A stretch of DNA of 64,000 nt from assembly GCF_002009175.1 (NCBI RefSeq), contig NZ_CP018047.1, positions 6,935,001-6,999,000 of the forward strand. Reading direction: 5' to 3'. Below the pieces are notes generated by a model that saw only the letters and a program-made list of their open reading frames with translations, was not told the DNA's origin and made no database searches. This DNA is from Streptomyces niveus (GTDB taxonomy: Bacteria; Actinomycetota; Actinomycetes; Streptomycetales; Streptomycetaceae). The position numbers were made by a program, and so were the translations under genes. Below, piece by piece: positions 10,686 through 22,235 of the stretch; the first letter of the stretch is position 1, and each line of letters starts with the position of its first letter.

Positions 10686-12089
10686 GTGAGACCCGCGCCG
10701 ACCATCCTGCATCTCGACATGGATGCCTTCTTCGCCGCCGCCGAGCAGGCCGCGAAGCCGAGCCTGCGCGGAAAACCGGTCGTCGTCGGCGGTCTCGGTC
10801 CGCGCGGGGTCGTCTCGACGGCGTCGTACGAGGCGAGGCGCTTCGGCATCCACTCGGCCATGCCGATGGCGCAGGCGAGACGGCTCGCGCCGAACGCGGC
10901 GTATCTCGTGCCGCGCTTCACGCTCTACCGCACGGTCAGCGAGCAGGTTATGGAGCTGCTGGGCCGACTGTCACCGCTGGTGGAGCCATTGAGCCTGGAC
11001 GAGGCGTTCGTCGATCTGGAGGCGGGCGGATCGGCCCGCGACTCGGCGTCGGCGCGGGCGACCGGCGAGCGGCTGCGCGTTGAGATCAGGGCGGTGACGG
11101 GCCTGACCGGTTCGGTGGGCCTCGCCGGGTCCAAGATGCTCGCGAAGATCGCCTCCGAGCAGGCCAAACCGGACGGCCTGGTGCTCATGGAGCCGGGCAC
11201 GGAGCGCGAGCTGCTGGGGCCGATGAGCGTACGGACGCTGCCCGGGGTAGGGCCGGCCACCGGTGAGCATCTGCGCCGGGCGGGGATGACCACCATCGCC
11301 GATCTGACGGAGGCGGGCGAGGACGAGCTCGTACGCCTCGTGGGGAAGGCGCACGGCGCGTCGCTGTACCGGATGGCGTCGGGGCACGACGACCGGCCCG
11401 TGGTGGCCGAGCGTGAGACCAAGTCCGTCTCCGTCGAGGACACCTTCGACGTCGACCTGCACGACCGTGTGCGGGTCAGGACGGAGGTGGACCGGCTGGC
11501 GGACCGGTGTGTCCAGCGGCTGCGGCAGTCCGGGCACTCGGGCCGGACGATCGTCCTCAAGGTGCGGCGGTACGACTTCTCGACGCTCACCCGCTCAGAG
11601 ACGCTCCGCGGGCCCACGGACGACCCCGGAGTGGTGCGTGAGGCCGCGGGGAGGCTGCTGGAGTCCCTGGACACCACCGGAGGGGTGCGGCTGCTGGGGG
11701 TGGGGGTGACGGGGCTGACCGACTACACGCAGGAGGACCTGTTCGCGCAGGCGGCGGCCGACGCCGAGGCCACGTCCGCCGTTGAGGGGGCGGACCCCGT
11801 GGCGGCGGAGGAGGAGTCCGAGCCGCGGCCGGAGCGGGAGCAGGAGTCCGGGACCGAGGCGGCCACCGAGCGCCACTGGCCCGCCGGGCACGACGTGCGG
11901 CATGCCGAGTTCGGCGCGGGGTGGGTGCAGGGCAGCGGCGTGGGGCGGGTCACCGTACGGTTCGAGGAGCCGACGTCGGCGGTCCCGGGGCGGGTGCGGA
12001 CGTTCCGTACGGACGATCCGGACCTGGAGCTGTCCGAGCCGTTGCCACTGGTCGCGGCGCCACCGGATCCGGCGGCGCCGTCGCCCTGA
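10686..12089 (+). CDS. dinB: DNA polymerase IV (Y-family) with C-terminal Tudor-like extension
   Basis: The 467-residue translesion polymerase carries the Y-family palm motifs HLDMDAFFAAAEQ near residue 9 and SLDEAFVDLE near 102. A little-finger domain extends to about residue 345. Near residue 350 the motif QEDLF fits a beta-clamp-binding site. Beyond an acidic linker (about 360-395), residues 400-450 read GHDVRHAEFGAGWV then GVGRVTVRFEE. This resembles the small SH3/Tudor-like domain at the C-terminus of UvrD/PcrA helicases. The gene starts with GTG 48 bases after the merR gene. The polymerase call is firm; the extra domain is inferred from pattern only. Confidence 0.9.
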   Translation: MRPAPTILHLDMDAFFAAAEQAAKPSLRGKPVVVGGLGPRGVVSTASYEARRFGIHSAMPMAQARRLAPNAAYLVPRFTLYRTVSEQVMELLGRLSPLVEPLSLDEAFVDLEAGGSARDSASARATGERLRVEIRAVTGLTGSVGLAGSKMLAKIASEQAKPDGLVLMEPGTERELLGPMSVRTLPGVGPATGEHLRRAGMTTIADLTEAGEDELVRLVGKAHGASLYRMASGHDDRPVVAERETKSVSVEDTFDVDLHDRVRVRTEVDRLADRCVQRLRQSGHSGRTIVLKVRRYDFSTLTRSETLRGPTDDPGVVREAAGRLLESLDTTGGVRLLGVGVTGLTDYTQEDLFAQAAADAEATSAVEGADPVAAEEESEPRPEREQESGTEAATERHWPAGHDVRHAEFGAGWVQGSGVGRVTVRFEEPTSAVPGRVRTFRTDDPDLELSEPLPLVAAPPDPAAPSP

Positions 12090-12101
12090 GAGGCGGTCTC
12101 C

Positions 12102-12503
12102 TCAGGGCGTGGCGCCCGGTTCGTCGCGGCCGGCCACATGGCCGAAGTCGCGGTCGGCCGGACGGGGCGGGGTCTCCGGGGCCGCCGGTTCCGGCAGGGC
12201 CAGTTGGTAGTGGTGGTAGAGCTGGATCTCCTGGTCGGGGGAGAGATGGCGGCCGACACCGAAGTCGGGGGCGCCCTTGATCAGGCCGCGTTCGTACGGG
12301 ACGTGCAGCGTCTCGTTGCGGTAGGTGCTGGGTGCCAGCGGCACGAACGCGTCCCGGCTGAACAGCCCGGTGCGCACCGCCGCCCACTCCGGCACGCCGG
12401 TCGCGTCGTCCAGATACACCTCGTCGACGGTGCCGATCTTGTGCCCGTCGCGGTCGTACGCCTTGCGGCCGATCAGGCTGCGCGGATCGATGTCGGTCTG
12501 CAC
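12102..12503 (-). CDS. PRC-barrel domain protein
   Basis: A 133-residue cytoplasmic protein whose N-terminal half (about 8-85) is a PRC barrel, beginning with DPRSLIGRKAYDRDGHKIG and containing DEVYLDDATGVPEWAAV. The C-terminal part is Pro- and Asp-rich. GTG 12503 is preceded by TTGGAGGGA, which sets the start; longer versions run into non-coding sequence. It is convergent with dinB. PRC barrels occur in RNA-processing and photosynthetic reaction-centre proteins, and in many actinobacterial stress-related small proteins; no specific function can be assigned. Confidence 0.8.
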   Translation of the reverse strand: MQTDIDPRSLIGRKAYDRDGHKIGTVDEVYLDDATGVPEWAAVRTGLFSRDAFVPLAPSTYRNETLHVPYERGLIKGAPDFGVGRHLSPDQEIQLYHHYQLALPEPAAPETPPRPADRDFGHVAGRDEPGATP

Positions 12504-12620
12504 GGTCCCTCCAACTGGTCGCACATGCTCCCTCACCCTACGAAAGGGCACATCGCGGGTATCGGCCACTCGAACTCCATGGCGAGACCTCGCTGGTAGG
12601 CTGGCCAGTGGCTGTCGACC

Positions 12621-12830
12621 CCGTGCGGGAGAGCCATCCGGTGAGACTGCCGGAGGCGCCGAAGGAGCAAATCCTCCCCGGAAACTCTCAGGCCCCCGTA
12701 CCGCATGGACGAGGTCACTCTGGAAAGCAGAGCAGGTGTCGGACGGCATCGGTTCTCACCGACGGTGAAAGCCGGCCCGCCTCGCGGCGGACCGGTGAAA
12801 CTCTCAGGTTGATGTGACAGAGGGGGAGGC
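12621..12830 (+). promoter_or_regulatory. Glycine riboswitch (tandem aptamers) upstream of gcvP
   Basis: The 5' leader of gcvP carries the conserved glycine-riboswitch blocks twice. The first set is GCGGGAGAGCC near 12625, GCCGAAGGAGCAA near 12658 and GAAACTCTCAGGC near 12681. After the ACTCTGGAAAGCAGAG linker at 12717, the second set includes ACCGACGGTGAAAGCC near 12758, GGTGAAACTCTCAGG near 12794 and GACAGAGGGGGAGG near 12816. This is the cooperative two-aptamer arrangement that turns on glycine-cleavage genes when glycine is high. It ends about 60 bases before the gcvP start. Confidence 0.93.
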
Positions 12831-12891
12831 CGTCCGGGCACCCGTGTATCGGTGCCCCTCGCAGGTCGCGCCAGACCAGGAGGCCTCCCGT

Positions 12892-15777
<2,886 letters not shown>

Positions 15778-15798
15778 CGGACGGCACAACTGCGTCGG

Positions 15799-15834
15799 GG
15801 CCGGTGCGGAGTGAACTCTCCGGGCCGGCCCCCT
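15799..15834. terminator. Candidate terminator between gcvP and the DUF5999 gene
   Basis: Inverted repeat GGGGCCGG / CCGGCCCC with an inner CGGAG / CTCCG pairing lies between two convergent genes. It could serve both strands; no clear T-run follows on the plus strand beyond CCCTTCGT. Confidence 0.45.
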
Positions 15835-15848
15835 TCGTACGGGCGGCG

Positions 15849-16055
15849 TCAGGCCGCCGTCATCACCTGTCCGCTCGCGGACGGCCGGTGCGGCGCGATG
15901 ATCTGGCCGTCGGGCAGCAGCTCCCCGGTGTCCTCGAAGAGCAGGACGCCGTTGCACAGCAGGCTCCAGCCCTGTTCCGGGTGGTGGGCCGCGAGTCGCG
16001 CGGCTTCCCGGTCGGCGGATTCGGCTGTCGGGCAGGCTGGCTGATGCTGGCACAT
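15849..16055 (-). CDS. DUF5999 family protein
   Basis: A 68-residue small protein with the start MCQHQPACPTAES and the segment HPEQGWSLLCNGVLLFEDTGELLPDG, matching the short DUF5999 family of streptomycetes. The spaced cysteines at the N-terminus and the LLCNG motif are conserved there. The ATG at 16055 gives the family length; an in-frame ATG 18 codons earlier would add a non-conserved tail. Function is unknown. It is convergent with gcvP. Confidence 0.85.
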   Translation of the reverse strand: MCQHQPACPTAESADREAARLAAHHPEQGWSLLCNGVLLFEDTGELLPDGQIIAPHRPSASGQVMTAA

Positions 16056-16296
16056 GGGTGGTTTCTTTCGCTGCGTCGTGGTGACTGTCCTGCGGCTCGA
16101 TGTATTCATGGCCGCCCCCCGGTTTCTATTGGTCCGTACCCCAGTGTTGCCCCACGGGCGTCGTTCCGCAGGGATTTCGCGGGAGCGCTTGTCTCTGCTT
16201 AAGGACGTGTCACCCGCCCGGACGGTTCAGCCCAACTGGGGTGTCCCTTCGGGTGGTTCGGGGTGGCCCATCAGGACTAGTCCGGGTGGGCAAAGA

Positions 16297-16332
16297 GAAT
16301 GCCCCGTGACCGGTGGGGGTCACGGGGCATTC
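16297..16332 (-). terminator. Intrinsic terminator after the 16.4-17.0 kb gene
   Basis: A perfect 15-bp stem, GAATGCCCCGTGACC and its complement, encloses a 6-base loop. Read on the minus strand it is followed by TCTTTG, so it probably ends the gene at 16401-17015. The rest of the 16056-16400 gap shows no convincing gene. Confidence 0.75.
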
Positions 16333-16400
16333 TAGGGTGCTCGGGGCGGTCGGGAGACGGTCCGGACGTCGGCGGTCCGACGACGGACCACGGGCACCGC

Positions 16401-17015
16401 TCAGGCGGGGGTGCTCAGCAGCGGGGCCGGCGAGGCCGGGGCCGCCGGGAGCTCCGAGGTCAGGCGCAGGCCCATCATCGGCAGCAGATCGGCGACACGG
16501 TGCGGCCGGTGGGCCACGATGCCCGGCGGGGCGGGCGCGAGCGGGATCAGGAGATCCGAGGGGGCCGGAGCGCCGGCCGAGGCGTCCGCCTCGACGTCCT
16601 GATGCAGCCACAGCGTGAGCATGTAGAGCCCGGGGACCGAGAGCAGACGGGGCTGGTACGGGGAGTTCAGTGTCTCGGCCTGGCGCAGCGCCCGTTGGGT
16701 GGCGGAGATGTAGGGGCCCTCGAAGAAGCGCGAGAACGCCCAGCCGTCCGGGGTGAGCATCGTGTCGGCCGCCGCGACGGCGCGATCGCCGCTGTGGATC
16801 AGGAAGCGCCAGCCGGCCAGCCGGGTCTGGGGCGCGTCACTGCTCGGGGCGATCTGTTCCAGTACGTGTACCGGAAGGGGCAGTTCGGGGCTCAGCGGTC
16901 CCTGGACGGACCGGAGAGCGGGTGTACGGGCCTCGCGCACGGCGGTGGGAGAACCGAGTGCCGCGAGGACGCTGCGCAGGGCGGGCGCTGGAGCCAGGGG
17001 GACATGCAGCGGCAT
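16401..17015 (-). CDS. Conserved hypothetical protein
   Basis: A 204-residue protein I do not recognise. It is rich in Ala, Pro and Leu, has no signal peptide or obvious membrane segment, and contains a better-ordered middle (about 60-140) with the segments GWRFLIHSGDRAVAAADTM and FFEGPYISATQRALRQAE. Codon use is that of real streptomycete genes and a strong terminator follows it, which supports a genuine gene. The ATG has GAGAGG about 9 bases upstream. It is divergent from the glutamate-cysteine ligase gene across 510 bases. No function is proposed. Confidence 0.65.
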   Translation of the reverse strand: MPLHVPLAPAPALRSVLAALGSPTAVREARTPALRSVQGPLSPELPLPVHVLEQIAPSSDAPQTRLAGWRFLIHSGDRAVAAADTMLTPDGWAFSRFFEGPYISATQRALRQAETLNSPYQPRLLSVPGLYMLTLWLHQDVEADASAGAPAPSDLLIPLAPAPPGIVAHRPHRVADLLPMMGLRLTSELPAAPASPAPLLSTPA

Positions 17016-17525
17016 GATGGGTTGCCTCTCGCTCAGTAGGCACAGTCAAGCGTCTGTGATGCGGGGTGCGGGTGCGGACGTCGCTGTCGGCGCACGTGGT
17101 CAGAGGAGGGTCCAGGCCGTGGCCCGGGCTCCGACTCTCTGCCTCGTTCCCACACACTTTATACGATGCGTGTTCACAGAATGTTTCTTCTAGCTGTCGC
17201 CCGTATTGCGCACAAGGGCATATCCGGTCCATCTCGTTCGGAATCGTCATCGATGAACCGTGAGATGAACGGTGAACACAGGCTTGTGGCCTGGGCTTAT
17301 TCCGCCGGAACGGTAGGCCGAAACCCGTCCGTGTTTTCTGCCGCCGAACCGGACAGTGAAATTGCTCACTGCCTATGCCGTAGGAATGTGCCGCGAGGCC
17401 GTTCTGTCCACTCTACCGGGCGCGGCGTGCAAACGGGGCGTTATGGATCACTCAGTCTGGGCACTATCGATCGTGAAGCGATGCCCGGGGCAGCCGGGAC
17501 GCCGACGTGAAGGAGGAACCCTCCG
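17016..17525. other. Intergenic region between divergent genes
   Basis: About 510 bases of lower GC than the flanks, including AT-rich patches such as ACTTTATACGATG near 17156. It should carry the promoters of both flanking genes, but no -35/-10 pair stands out. No reading frame here has convincing coding character. Confidence 0.5.
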
Positions 17526-19058
17526 ATGGGGGAGAAGGTCGAATCGGGCGGTACCGGCCTGTCCGATCGGCAGAAATACCGGGCGAAGCTCCAGCAGTGC
17601 CTCGCGGTGCTGGGGCGGCTGCTGGGGGAGAAGCGGTTCGACAGGCCCCGGAATCTGATGGGTCTGGAGATCGAGCTGAATCTCGCCGGTTCCGACGGGA
17701 TGCCGAGAATGATGAATGCGGAAGTGCTTGAACGGATCGCCAGTCGTGATTTCCAGACGGAACTCGGAATGTTCAATCTGGAAGTGAATATCGCTCCGCA
17801 CCGGCTCGGTGGACGTGTTCTCGACCAACTCGCGGAAGAACTGCGCACGGGACTCGGATATGCCCATCGCAAAGCGAACGAGGTCGACGCCGGGATCGTG
17901 ATGATCGGCATTCTGCCGACGCTCTCCCTCGACGACGTGGTCTCGACGAACCTCTCGGACGCGGACCGCTACACACTTCTCAACGACCAGATGGTGGCCG
18001 CGCGTGGCGAGGATTTCGCGCTCGACATCGAGGGGGTGGAACGGCTCACGTGCAGCTCACCCTCGATCGCGCCCGAATCCGCCTGCACGTCGGTGCAGTT
18101 GCATCTCCAGGTAACGCCGGACCGCTTCGCCGACGTGTGGAACGCGGCGCAGTGCGTGGCCGCTGTGCAGATCGCGGTCGGCGCCAACGCGCCTTTCCTG
18201 TTCGGAAAGGAGCTGTGGCGCGAGTCGCGGCCGCCGCTCTTCCTCCAGGCGACGGACACCCGGCCGCCGGAGCTCCAGGCGCAGGGCGTCCGGCCGCGGA
18301 CCTGGTTCGGTGAACGCTGGATCGATTCCGCGTACGACCTCTTCGAGGAGAACCTGCGGTATTTCCCGCCGCTGCTGCCGATGAGCGACGACGAGGATCC
18401 GCTCCAGGTCCTGGACGAGGGCGGTACGCCGCGCCTGGCGGAGCTGGTGCTGCACAACGGGACCGTGTACCGGTGGAACAGGCCGGTGTACGACGTCGCG
18501 GACGGCCTTCCGCATCTGCGGGTCGAGAACCGCGTCCTGCCCGCCGGGCCGACCGTCACGGACGTCGTCGCGAACGCCGCCTTCTACTACGGTCTGGTGC
18601 GCGCGCTCGCCGAGGACGACAGGCCCGTCTGGACGCGGCTGCCGTTCGCGACCGCCGAGCAGAACTTCGAGACCGCGTGCCGCGACGGCATCGGGGCCCG
18701 GCTCCGGTGGCCGCGGGGCGGCCGCGCGGGCAACGGTGTCGCCGAGATCTCGGCGGTCCGGCTCGTCCGCGACGAGCTGCTGCCGCTCGCGGCGGCCGGG
18801 CTCGACGCGTGGAACGTGGAACCGGCCGACCGCGACTTCTACCTCGGGGTGATCGAGGGGCGCTGCGAGCGCCGCGTGAACGGCGCCTCGTGGCAGGTGG
18901 ACACCTACCACCGGGCCCAGGAGGCCGGCCTCCGCCGCGAGGCGGCCCTGGCCGCGACGACGCGCCGCTACGCGGAACTCATGCACGAGGGAGCCCCGGT
19001 CCACACCTGGCCGGTCGGCTTCCCGGCCCCGGCCCGCATGCCGGACCTGTCGGCCTGA
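17526..19058 (+). CDS. Glutamate-cysteine ligase family 2 (GCS2) protein
   Basis: The 510-residue protein matches the GCS2 carboxylate-amine ligase family. Evidence is the N-terminal NLMGLEIELNLAGSDG motif near residue 44, FNLEVNIAPHRLGG near 85, the histidine-containing QLHLQVTPDRFADVWNAAQC near 193, and GANAPFLFGKELWRESR near 219. It probably ligates glutamate to an amine in the cytoplasm. Streptomycetes use mycothiol rather than glutathione, so a true gamma-glutamylcysteine role is uncertain. The paralogue EgtA in the ergothioneine pathway is also of this class, though no egt genes are nearby. AAGGAGG precedes the ATG. The first 20 residues are non-conserved. Confidence 0.85.
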   Translation: MGEKVESGGTGLSDRQKYRAKLQQCLAVLGRLLGEKRFDRPRNLMGLEIELNLAGSDGMPRMMNAEVLERIASRDFQTELGMFNLEVNIAPHRLGGRVLDQLAEELRTGLGYAHRKANEVDAGIVMIGILPTLSLDDVVSTNLSDADRYTLLNDQMVAARGEDFALDIEGVERLTCSSPSIAPESACTSVQLHLQVTPDRFADVWNAAQCVAAVQIAVGANAPFLFGKELWRESRPPLFLQATDTRPPELQAQGVRPRTWFGERWIDSAYDLFEENLRYFPPLLPMSDDEDPLQVLDEGGTPRLAELVLHNGTVYRWNRPVYDVADGLPHLRVENRVLPAGPTVTDVVANAAFYYGLVRALAEDDRPVWTRLPFATAEQNFETACRDGIGARLRWPRGGRAGNGVAEISAVRLVRDELLPLAAAGLDAWNVEPADRDFYLGVIEGRCERRVNGASWQVDTYHRAQEAGLRREAALAATTRRYAELMHEGAPVHTWPVGFPAPARMPDLSA

Positions 19059-19312
19059 CGGCGGGTGGCCGGGGGCCGCGTCGGCCTTGACCGCTTGTCG
19101 GTCGGGCGTCTGCGGGCTGTGGCCCGCCCTCGGCCGGACGGCGCGTTGCGCGACCCGGACACGGGGCCGTGTCCGCCTGCCGGACGTGCGTCAGCAGGTC
19201 GCGACCCGTCCTCGGGGGATCGGTCGGCACGAGCCCAGGTCGCGCCCTGGGGGACATGACGCCCCACGGCGGGCGGCGCGTTGCGGGGCGCGGCCTTGGC
19301 GGGGGCGCCGCG

Positions 19313-19484
19313 CTAGGGGGTGTCCGCAAGTAGCGTCGTCCGCCCGCAGGGCGGGGCCCGGGGCGTCCGGTGCGGTGCGTCGCGAGGCGGAGGATCGGTG
19401 TTGTGGATGGACCAGCCGTACTCGGCCGAATTCGACTCTGCGGCGAGGTGCCGTGCCAGGCGGGACTCTGCGGACACGCCCTAG
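19313..19484. mobile_element. MITE-like element with imperfect terminal inverted repeats and CTAG ends
   Basis: A segment of about 172 bases is bounded by CGCTAGGGGGTGTCCGCA on the left (19311-19328) and its near-perfect inverse on the right (19469-19486), 17 of 18 positions matching. CTAG at both outer edges looks like a duplicated target, as for IS5-group insertions. The interior has no transposase frame, so it would need one in trans. The right edge supplies the TAG stop of the minus-strand VWA gene. The rest of the 19059-19480 gap is GC-rich with no visible gene. Confidence 0.6.
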
Positions 19485-21247
19485 CGCTTCGTGCCGCCCA
19501 CCGACATGATCGCCTCGATCATCACCGCCTGGATTTCGGCCGGGTCGCTCACCTCGTAACCCGCGCCGCCGGTGATTCTAGCGACCTCGTCCATCTCCTC
19601 GCGGTTGGCCTCCGGGCCGACGGCGATCGCGATCAGTGGGACCGGGCGTCGCGGGTCGGCCAGTTTGCGGAGTTCGGTCATCAGGGATGTGCGGGCCGTG
19701 GTGTCCGTGTCCGGGCCGCCGGTGAGGATGATGACCGCGTTGCACTTGCCGCTCACGTACGACGACTGGGCCTCTTTGAAGGCGGCCAGCGTCGTGTCGT
19801 ACATACCGGTCGCCGCGGCCGACCCCGTCGCCACGGGCGCCAGCGCGGAGACCGCGTCCGAGAGGCTTTCGCGGTGGGTGGCGCCGTCCTTGGCGCGTTC
19901 GCCGAGGGGCGCGGTCTCCGACAGCTTGCGGAAGTCCTTCGCGCCGTCGAGCCCGGCCGCGAAGCCCCACAGACCGACCTCGTCCGCCGGCGTGAACCGC
20001 GCGAGCGTCTGGAGCATCGAGGTCTTCGTGACGTCCATCCGGGACTCGCCGCCGCGCTCGGGTACGGGCCCGGCCATCGAGTTCGACGTGTCGACGACGA
20101 CGGTCAGCCGGGCGTCCTGCACGGTGACCGTCCACATGCCGAGCGTCTCGTCGACCATGTCCGACGCCGGAGGCTGTGCGTTCGTCAGGGCGAACGGCTG
20201 CGGCGCGCGGCCACCCGCCGTACGGACCAGGCCGCCGGGCACCACCGAGTGGCCCGTACGGAACCCGTGCTCCGCCATCGTGCGCTGGGGCCCGTCCTCG
20301 CTGAGGAGGGAGATGAACCGCATCGCGGCGCGGCTCTCCTCCGTGGTCAGGTCGGGCTCGTTGACCAGGTTCAGCGGGTAGTTGAGGACCGGGGCCGCGT
20401 CCGTCGGGTAGAACAGCTGGAGGTCGGAGCCGCCGTCGTCGGCGGAGTTGTGGACGAACGCGGCCTGTTCGGTGAGGAACACCGCCTCGTTGCCCCGCGC
20501 GTTGCCCGACGCGCCGCGCACCAGGGACCGGACCACCTGGCCGTCCGATTCGGACACACGCTCCGCCAGCGCCTCGGCGGTTGCGGCGATCCGGGTGTCG
20601 CTGTCCGGGTCCTCCTCGCGCGTCGACCCGACGACGCTGCTGAACGCGAGCAGCCCGGTGGCGCTGCGCGCAGGATCGGCCGCGCCGAGCCGCAGCGCGT
20701 CCTTGCCGGCGGCGGTGGCCGTCAACTCCGCCCAGGTGTACGTCTTCTCGGGCCAGCCGAGCCTCTTGCCGACGGAGGGGACCGCGGCCAGGGTGACCGG
20801 TGTGGTCGCCGCGTTGCCCGCGGGTGTCAGCGCGACACCATCGCCCGCGTCCAGGGCGCGCTCGACCCACACGTCGGAGTCGGGCAGCCAGACCTCGTAG
20901 TCCGGGGCGCTGGTGCCGGTGGCGAGACCGTCGGCGATCTCGTAGTTCTCGCGCGCGTCGACCCGGACATCGACGCAGCGGCCGTCGGAGGTGACGTTGT
21001 TCCTGCGGGCGTCGTCGGCGACGGCCCGCACGGCGGGGGCGATGTCCGGCGAGGCCGCCAGATCGATCCGTACGGCCGACCCCGTACAGCCGTCGGCGAA
21101 GGACAGCAGACCGCTCTGCGCCGCGACACCCGTCCCCGCGGCCACGCTGAGCACAAGAGCCGTGGCGATCAGTACGGTGCGACGGCGCGGGCGACGGCCC
21201 CTGGTGCTGTCCGTCGCTTCGTCGTCGGGCAAGCTGTGACGTTCCAT
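19481..21247 (-). CDS. Secreted or membrane-anchored VWA-domain protein with substrate-binding-like N-terminal region
   Basis: The 588-residue protein has a basic N-terminus followed by one hydrophobic signal or anchor segment near residues 20-40. A long extracytoplasmic part resembling a periplasmic-binding (SBP_bac_11-like) fold covers about residues 60-350. A C-terminal von Willebrand A domain shows the metal-ion motif DTSNS near residue 384 and a later TGGPDTD. Such proteins bind ligands or partner proteins at the cell surface. ATG 21247 follows AAGGAGGGG; an upstream in-frame start would add a non-conserved tail. The TAG stop lies within the CTAG edge of an inverted-repeat element, so the original C-terminus may have been altered. 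Confidence 0.8.
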   Translation of the reverse strand: MERHSLPDDEATDSTRGRRPRRRTVLIATALVLSVAAGTGVAAQSGLLSFADGCTGSAVRIDLAASPDIAPAVRAVADDARRNNVTSDGRCVDVRVDARENYEIADGLATGTSAPDYEVWLPDSDVWVERALDAGDGVALTPAGNAATTPVTLAAVPSVGKRLGWPEKTYTWAELTATAAGKDALRLGAADPARSATGLLAFSSVVGSTREEDPDSDTRIAATAEALAERVSESDGQVVRSLVRGASGNARGNEAVFLTEQAAFVHNSADDGGSDLQLFYPTDAAPVLNYPLNLVNEPDLTTEESRAAMRFISLLSEDGPQRTMAEHGFRTGHSVVPGGLVRTAGGRAPQPFALTNAQPPASDMVDETLGMWTVTVQDARLTVVVDTSNSMAGPVPERGGESRMDVTKTSMLQTLARFTPADEVGLWGFAAGLDGAKDFRKLSETAPLGERAKDGATHRESLSDAVSALAPVATGSAAATGMYDTTLAAFKEAQSSYVSGKCNAVIILTGGPDTDTTARTSLMTELRKLADPRRPVPLIAIAVGPEANREEMDEVARITGGAGYEVSDPAEIQAVMIEAIMSVGGTKR

Positions 21248-21408
21248 GGCGGTGGTGCCCCTCCTTGACCTGAACAAGGAAAATGGGGGACCTCGGCCCG
21301 CTGAAAAACGCCCGTCCCCCGACGTGTAGCGCGATCTTCGTACCCGCATTCGAGACACTAGCGGGACGGGAAGGGGCTTGCGGCGCGATTAGTCAACTGG
21401 AGGCAGCT

Positions 21409-22209
21409 GTGCAGTCGGAGCCGGGCCGCGTGGCCGATTTTCTTCCCCAACAAGACCTGTCGCGCAGGATGCTGCGGTCCGAGGTGCTGATCGTCCTGGC
21501 GCTGTCGCTGGGAGCGAGCGCGGTATCGGCCCTGATCAGCTTTGTCGGATCGGTCACCAAGCCCGGCGGACTGAGCGACCAGGCGGCCACGCTCAACGGT
21601 TCGCACGCGCCCGGACGCCCATGGCTCGATCTCGCCTGGCAACTGTTCGGCATCGCGAGCTCGTTGGTGCCTGTGGTACTGGTGGCGCACCTGTTGCTCA
21701 GAGAGGGCAGCGGACTCCGCGACATGGGGTTCGACCGACGGCGTCCCTGGTTCGATCTCGGCCGTGGCGCACTGATCGCCGCCGGTATCGGAAGCGCCGG
21801 GCTCGCCTTCTACATCGCCTCGCGCGCCGCCGGGTTCAACCTCACCGTGGTGCCGGAATCGCTGCCCGAGGTGTGGTGGAAGTTCCCCGTACTGATCCTG
21901 TCCGCCGTGCAGAACTCCGTACTCGAAGAGGTCATCGTCGTCGGGTATCTGCTGCGCAGACTCGATCAGTTGGGGTGGACACCGATGGCCGCCCTGGTGG
22001 CCAGTTCGGTGCTGCGCGGGTCCTACCACCTGTACCAGGGCATCGGCGGTTTCATCGGGAACATGGTGATGGGCGTGGTGTTCGTCCTGGCCTACCGGCG
22101 CTGGGGGCGGGTCGGACCGCTGGTGGTGGCGCACGCGCTGCTCGACATCGTGGCCTTCGTCGGTTACGCGCTGCTCGCCGGACATGTGGACTGGCTGCCG
22201 ACGCCGTAG
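21409..22209 (+). CDS. CPBP family intramembrane metalloprotease
   Basis: The 266-residue protein has about eight membrane segments and the CPBP (Abi/CAAX) motifs in order: EEVIVVGYLLRRL near residue 173, SVLRGSYHLYQG near 202 and HALLDIVAFVGY near 244. These supply the paired glutamates and histidines of the active site in the membrane. The GTG at 21409 is set by GGAGGCAGCT just upstream; an in-frame ATG at 21283 would add a non-conserved 42 residues. It is divergent from the VWA gene. Substrate is unknown; some family members process prenylated peptides or signalling proteins. Confidence 0.85.
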   Translation: MQSEPGRVADFLPQQDLSRRMLRSEVLIVLALSLGASAVSALISFVGSVTKPGGLSDQAATLNGSHAPGRPWLDLAWQLFGIASSLVPVVLVAHLLLREGSGLRDMGFDRRRPWFDLGRGALIAAGIGSAGLAFYIASRAAGFNLTVVPESLPEVWWKFPVLILSAVQNSVLEEVIVVGYLLRRLDQLGWTPMAALVASSVLRGSYHLYQGIGGFIGNMVMGVVFVLAYRRWGRVGPLVVAHALLDIVAFVGYALLAGHVDWLPTP

Positions 22210-22235
22210 CGGGTCGGGCGCCGGCAGCCGTTCGT

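Noticed and set aside
19370..21268. A 632-codon plus-strand frame opposite the VWA gene
   Set aside because: Antisense shadow; the minus strand has a signal segment, a VWA metal motif and a ribosome site.
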